Shown here: piece after piece, positions 5,912 through 8,261 of the stretch
Layout of the letters: each line of letters begins with the position of its first letter
How positions within the stretch are numbered: position 1 is the stretch's first letter
Assembly: GCA_013813945.1 (NCBI GenBank)
Contig: JACCQV010000203.1
Coordinates: 1-8,261, forward strand
Length of the DNA stretch: 8,261 bases
Origin: Deltaproteobacteria bacterium
Lineage (GTDB): Bacteria > Myxococcota_A > Polyangia > Haliangiales > Haliangiaceae
Direction of reading: 5' to 3'
Position numbers and translations under genes: made by a program
Notes under the pieces: generated by a model
Database searches by the model: none
What the model saw: only the letters and a program-made list of their open reading frames with translations
What the model was told of the DNA's origin: nothing

Positions 5912-6793
5912 TCAGTCGTTCTCGAGCTCGCGAGCGAGCGGGACGACCAGGATGCTGCAGCGAGCCTGGTCGACGATCTCCGCGGTGGTGTGGTGCGGAG
6001 GGCTGCCAAACGAGGCTCGCTGCGCGTAGCCGACGGCGAGCACGTCGGTGTCCGTATCCATGGCGTAGGCGACAATCGCGGCTCCCGGATCGCCGCTCGC
6101 CCCGATCATGATCGCGAGATCCGGCCCCTCTTCGCCGAGCTCGCGGAGCTGTGCGATTCGCTCTCTTCCCGCACGATCGAGAGTACGCGGCGCCACGTCG
6201 TGCAGCGGGATGAACCCCGACGCCTCGTCACGGGCTGCCGGCGCAGCCACGTGCAAGACCGTGAACGAGCCTCCCCGGGCGCGGATGTAACGCCGCCCGG
6301 CAGCGATCATCGGCCGCGACGCACGTCGGAGGTCCGTGGCGACCACCAGGCGCTCCGATCGCGATCGCGGGCGTGCGACCAGCACGGGTACCCCGAGAGC
6401 GTCCGCGATCGTCACGGCCGTCGCGCCCGCGTGTCGCAGGTCGCCGAGCACCACGAGCGACGGGCAGAGCTCCGTGCCGGCCTCGATCGCCGTCGCCGCC
6501 GCGGAGCCGATCCGGGTCTCGCCGGTGAGCCGCGGGTGCCTGACCAGCACGACGGAGGCCTCGTGCAGAAGGTCGCTCATCGTGCAGCGCTGCCGTCGCG
6601 CCTTGCGATCATCCTCGCCGTCGATGGTCGACAGGACGTGGAGCCCCGCATCGAGCTGCAGGGCGAGCTCGGATGCACGGTCGATTGCGCTCGTGCAGCT
6701 CCGCGGCTCGTCGAGGCAGACCATGACCGCCGACGATGCCGCGACCGTGGCGTCTACTTGGTGTGCCGCCGTGGCGGCTCCGTGCAGGCTCAT
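5912..6793 (-). CDS. Tandem universal stress protein (UspA-type), second in operon
   Basis: 293 residues with two UspA-like domains. Domain 1 (about 22-140) runs from AVMVCLDEPRSCTSAIDRASELA to LVVLGDLRHAGATAVTIADALGVPVLVA. Domain 2 (about 147-287) runs from RLVVATDLRRASRPMIAAGRRYI through FTVLHVAAP to VLAVGYAQRASFGSPPHHTTAEIVDQARCSILVVP. The ATP-loop pattern Gly-x2-Gly-x9-Gly-Ser/Thr is degenerate in both domains: the second keeps only Gly255 and Gly263-Ser264. Nucleotide binding is therefore uncertain and the protein may be of the non-ATP-binding type. The start at ATG 6793 overlaps the upstream gene's stop in ATGA and follows GGAGG by 4 nt. Longer readings upstream lack domain support. It is cytoplasmic, presumably a stress-response partner of its neighbour, and may bind to it directly. 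Confidence 0.85.
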   Translation of the reverse strand: MSLHGAATAAHQVDATVAASSAVMVCLDEPRSCTSAIDRASELALQLDAGLHVLSTIDGEDDRKARRQRCTMSDLLHEASVVLVRHPRLTGETRIGSAAATAIEAGTELCPSLVVLGDLRHAGATAVTIADALGVPVLVARPRSRSERLVVATDLRRASRPMIAAGRRYIRARGGSFTVLHVAAPAARDEASGFIPLHDVAPRTLDRAGRERIAQLRELGEEGPDLAIMIGASGDPGAAIVAYAMDTDTDVLAVGYAQRASFGSPPHHTTAEIVDQARCSILVVPLARELEND

Positions 6794-7593
6794 GCTGCCT
6801 CCATCGGGACCACGTAGACGCTGCAGGCGCAGCCGTCGACGAGCCGCTCCGGCAGCCCAGGGGCGAGTCCCAGGCGCGCGTGCCACGGCCGGGGCCGGGC
6901 GCCGATGGAGACCACATCGGCGTCCGCGAGATCTGCAAGCCGCAAGATGGACTCCAACGTACGAGGTGAGCGAACCACGATCGCGTCGGCCTCGACGCTG
7001 GCGGAAGCCGCGAGCGCCCGGAGCCGAGCGAGGTGAGTCCCGCTCGTGGTGTCCAGTAACTCGGTGTCGTTGTGGAAGAACGTCGCGGCTTTGCCCAGCC
7101 GGCGCGCCAGATCGCACGAGGCCGCGAGCACGGGGAACTGGGCGTGGCGCATGTCCGTCGCGGCGAGCACAGGCTTCGCGGCGCGCGGCGCACGCACCAT
7201 CAGCACGCGTACGCCGAGCGTGCTCGCGACTGTGATCGCAGTGCGCCCGGTTGCGCCGGCGTCGGGGCTGATGACCACGATGGCGGGCCGCGTGGCGCGT
7301 GCCGACTCGATCGCGGCGCTCGCAAGCGAGCCCGATCGCACGTGCAGGGTGGGCGCGATCCGGAGCTCGAGGCTGTCGAGGTCCTCGCGCAACCGCGCGG
7401 CCGCGCCCTCCGCGCCCCCCCAGCTGCGCCAGCCCGAGGCCACAACCCCGGTGATCTCCAGGGCGGCGCCGAGCGAGCTCGCAACGCTGGCAGCGCGCTG
7501 GACGGCGACGCCCGGCAAGCTGCCGAGCGTGACAACGAGGTGAACGGTCGTCGTGCGTGAACCTTCAGAATTCTCGTCAGGTTGCGGGGTCAT
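6790..7593 (-). CDS. Tandem universal stress protein (UspA-like), first in operon
   Basis: 267 residues forming two diverged Usp-fold halves. The first (about 17-135) has VHLVVTLGSLPGVAVQRAASVASSLGAALEITGVV, then IVVISPDAGATGRTAITVASTLGVRVLMVRAP. The second (about 139-264) has KPVLAATDMRHAQFPVLAAS, FFHND, then ADVVSIGARPRP and LPERLVDGCACSVYVVP. The spaced-glycine ATP-binding motif is absent from the second half and weak in the first, so a regulatory or scaffolding role is as likely as ATP binding. The first ten residues are polar and non-conserved. There is no Shine-Dalgarno before ATG 7593, but TACGTT ends exactly 6 nt upstream. It lies 79 nt downstream of the NhaR-like regulator gene on the same strand and overlaps the second stress gene by 4 nt. 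The two are paralogs with low similarity. Confidence 0.82.
   Translation of the reverse strand: MTPQPDENSEGSRTTTVHLVVTLGSLPGVAVQRAASVASSLGAALEITGVVASGWRSWGGAEGAAARLREDLDSLELRIAPTLHVRSGSLASAAIESARATRPAIVVISPDAGATGRTAITVASTLGVRVLMVRAPRAAKPVLAATDMRHAQFPVLAASCDLARRLGKAATFFHNDTELLDTTSGTHLARLRALAASASVEADAIVVRSPRTLESILRLADLADADVVSIGARPRPWHARLGLAPGLPERLVDGCACSVYVVPMEAA
6798..6802 (-). promoter_or_regulatory. Shine-Dalgarno GGAGG for the second universal stress gene
   Basis: On the minus strand GGAGG sits 4 nt before ATG 6793, within the last codons of the upstream gene (Met-Glu-Ala-Ala-stop). Together with the ATGA stop-start overlap it fixes the start and indicates translational coupling. Confidence 0.65.
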
Positions 7594-7599
7594 GAGTGC

Positions 7600-7628
7600 A
7601 ACGTAAGGCTGGAACGTAGTGTGGTCTA
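7600..7628 (-). promoter_or_regulatory. Candidate leaderless promoter of the universal stress operon
   Basis: Read on the minus strand: TAGACC (7628-7623, four of six matches to TTGACA), a 17-nt spacer, TACGTT (7605-7600), then 6 nt to ATG 7593. Both spacings are canonical for a housekeeping-type promoter whose transcript starts at or next to the ATG. It separates the stress genes from the regulator gene upstream, so they need not be transcribed only with it. Confidence 0.5.
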
Positions 7629-7639
7629 TTTCGAACTTT

Positions 7640-7671
7640 CGACCTCAGCTGTCGAGAGAACAGACAGGTCG
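7640..7671 (-). terminator. Hairpin immediately after the nhaR-like stop codon
   Basis: CGACCT (7640-7645) pairs with AGGTCG (7666-7671). Inside, after a small internal loop, CTGT (7649-7652) pairs with ACAG (7660-7663), leaving a seven-base loop. It begins 1 nt after the regulator's TGA on the minus strand and precedes the stress-operon promoter. No T-run follows, so termination is uncertain; it could equally be a regulator-binding inverted repeat or an RNA-stability element. Confidence 0.35.
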
Positions 7672-7672
7672 C

Positions 7673-8261
7673 TCAGTCCTTGTCGAGCCGCGCGCGCGCA
7701 CGTTCGACCATCCGCGCGATACCGGGGTGCCGGATGGTGCGGTCGCGAGTGATCGCGAAGTAGGTCTCGACCAGGCCATCGAGCTTGCCGACGCGCTTCG
7801 CGGTGCCGAGGTCCGAAACCTCGGCGGCCAGCGCGGCGCGAACGGGAAACAGACCCCATCCGCGCAGCCCGAATGCACGCAGTGTTCCCGCGTCGTCGAA
7901 CTCGCCGATGACGCGGACGCGCAGGTCGCGCGCGTTGAGCCACGCGTCGATGTCCTGGCGTAACCGCGTGCCGAGTCGGGGCAGGAGCATCGGAGCGCCA
8001 GCGAGGTTCTGCGGGAACTTGCCCTCGAGCTTGTTGCACGCTGCTGGCGATCCGAACATCAGCAGATCGGTCTCTCCGAGGGCGTGAGCGTGCAGGCGCA
8101 GCGATGTGCCTTGCGATGGCTTCTGGTCTGCCACCACGACGTGGAGCCGTCCCGCAGCGAGATCCGCGAGTAGCGCGTCAAAGCGTCCGTGCCGGACGTC
8201 GATCGCGGTGTCGCCGGTCGCGAACGCGCCTTCGACCAGGCGGCAGATGATGCTCTTCGGC
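7673..8261 (-). CDS. NhaR-like LysR-family transcriptional regulator, 5' end outside window
   Basis: 195 C-terminal residues are visible. The frame runs open to the window edge, so the start and the N-terminal DNA-binding helix-turn-helix (roughly the first 100 residues) are missing. The visible part is a LysR effector-binding domain resembling NhaR, the activator of Na+/H+ antiporter genes in enterobacteria. It opens with PKSIICRLVEGAF, then RHGRFDALLADLAAGRLHVVVAD, a leucine/alanine variant of the NhaR-type DLxLADxP segment. It continues with GSPAACNKLEGKFPQNLAGAPMLLPRLGTRLRQ, RVIGEFDDAGTLRAFGLRGWGLFPV, and a tail with TYFAITRDRTIRHPGIARMVE. FGSPAAC, VIGEFDDA and HPGIARM are the parts I find closest to NhaR. 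Internal GTG 8137 is not a real start, since homology continues upstream of it. In this setting it may respond to Na+, pH or another stress and control the downstream stress genes; that is inference. No antiporter gene is visible. Confidence 0.85.
   Translation of the reverse strand, partial: PKSIICRLVEGAFATGDTAIDVRHGRFDALLADLAAGRLHVVVADQKPSQGTSLRLHAHALGETDLLMFGSPAACNKLEGKFPQNLAGAPMLLPRLGTRLRQDIDAWLNARDLRVRVIGEFDDAGTLRAFGLRGWGLFPVRAALAAEVSDLGTAKRVGKLDGLVETYFAITRDRTIRHPGIARMVERARARLDKD

Noticed and set aside
5921..5938. CTCGAGCTCGCGAGCGAG as a terminator at the convergent 5910/5912 stops
   Set aside because: The inner palindrome leaves no room for a loop and the outer pairing is interrupted; it encodes the end of the Usp protein and no T-run follows.
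5912..7117. 401-codon version of the second universal stress protein
   Set aside because: The extra 108 N-terminal residues are Arg-rich, have no homology signal and overlap the upstream Usp gene. ATG 6793 has GGAGG and the ATGA junction.
5990..7235. Two long plus-strand open frames (5990-6817 and 6336-7235)
   Set aside because: They are antisense to the two universal stress genes, which show clear Usp-fold motifs and an ATGA overlap.
7673..8137. 154-residue version of the LysR protein starting at GTG 8137
   Set aside because: The LysR effector-domain similarity continues upstream in the same frame to the window edge, so the gene is truncated by the window, not short.

Overview
The window is strongly GC-rich and densely coding. 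It looks like a myxobacterial chromosome segment, most like the Haliangium/Kofleriaceae branch. The evidence for this is four lipoproteins with short lipoboxes followed by Pro/Ala- or Asp-rich linkers. One linker repeats Ile-Asp-Ala-Pro, and another carries a Cys-Glu-Asp-Gly-Lys-Cys-Asp-Gly motif. The lineage is inferred from protein style, because no rRNA or marker gene is present.

Layout, left to right. (1) Positions 1-1521, minus strand: 3'-truncated lipoprotein of at least 507 residues with one CxxCH motif. (2) Positions 1672-2070 and 2143-2511, plus strand: two adjacent paralogous small lipoproteins with the same four-cysteine signature. (3) Positions 2518-3249, minus strand: membrane-anchored GH25 lysozyme, converging on the second small lipoprotein. 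(4) Positions 3306-4547 and 4540-5325, plus strand: overlapping pair of RlaP/YcgL-type nucleotidyltransferases (Pol-beta superfamily, COG3541/PF10127), divergent from the lysozyme. (5) Positions 5350-5910, plus strand: Asp-linker lipoprotein with six further cysteines. (6) Positions 5912-8261, minus strand: NhaR-like LysR regulator (5'-truncated) followed by two overlapping double-domain universal stress proteins.

The clearest unadvertised signal is at the gene starts. Four genes that begin transcription units have a TANNNT hexamer exactly 6 nt before the start codon (1672, 2143, 3306, 7593). A fifth, the lysozyme, has one 4 or 7 nt before its GTG choices. These are the positions expected of -10 elements of leaderless mRNAs. 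The two genes internal to operons (4540 and 6793) instead have GGAGG Shine-Dalgarno sequences and overlap the gene before them. The first gene of the window has no such hexamer but has a sigma-54-like TGGC-N7-TTGC element that would start transcription about 2 nt before its ATG.

Functionally the window is a set of small units, not one pathway: envelope lipoproteins, a cell-wall hydrolase, a probable RNA-end nucleotidyltransferase pair, and a stress or ion-response cluster. The nucleotidyltransferase pair is the best candidate for an undescribed system, but no ligase or other partner is visible here. No tRNA, rRNA, insertion sequence, CRISPR array or attachment site was seen, and no gene-free stretch exceeds about 150 bases.
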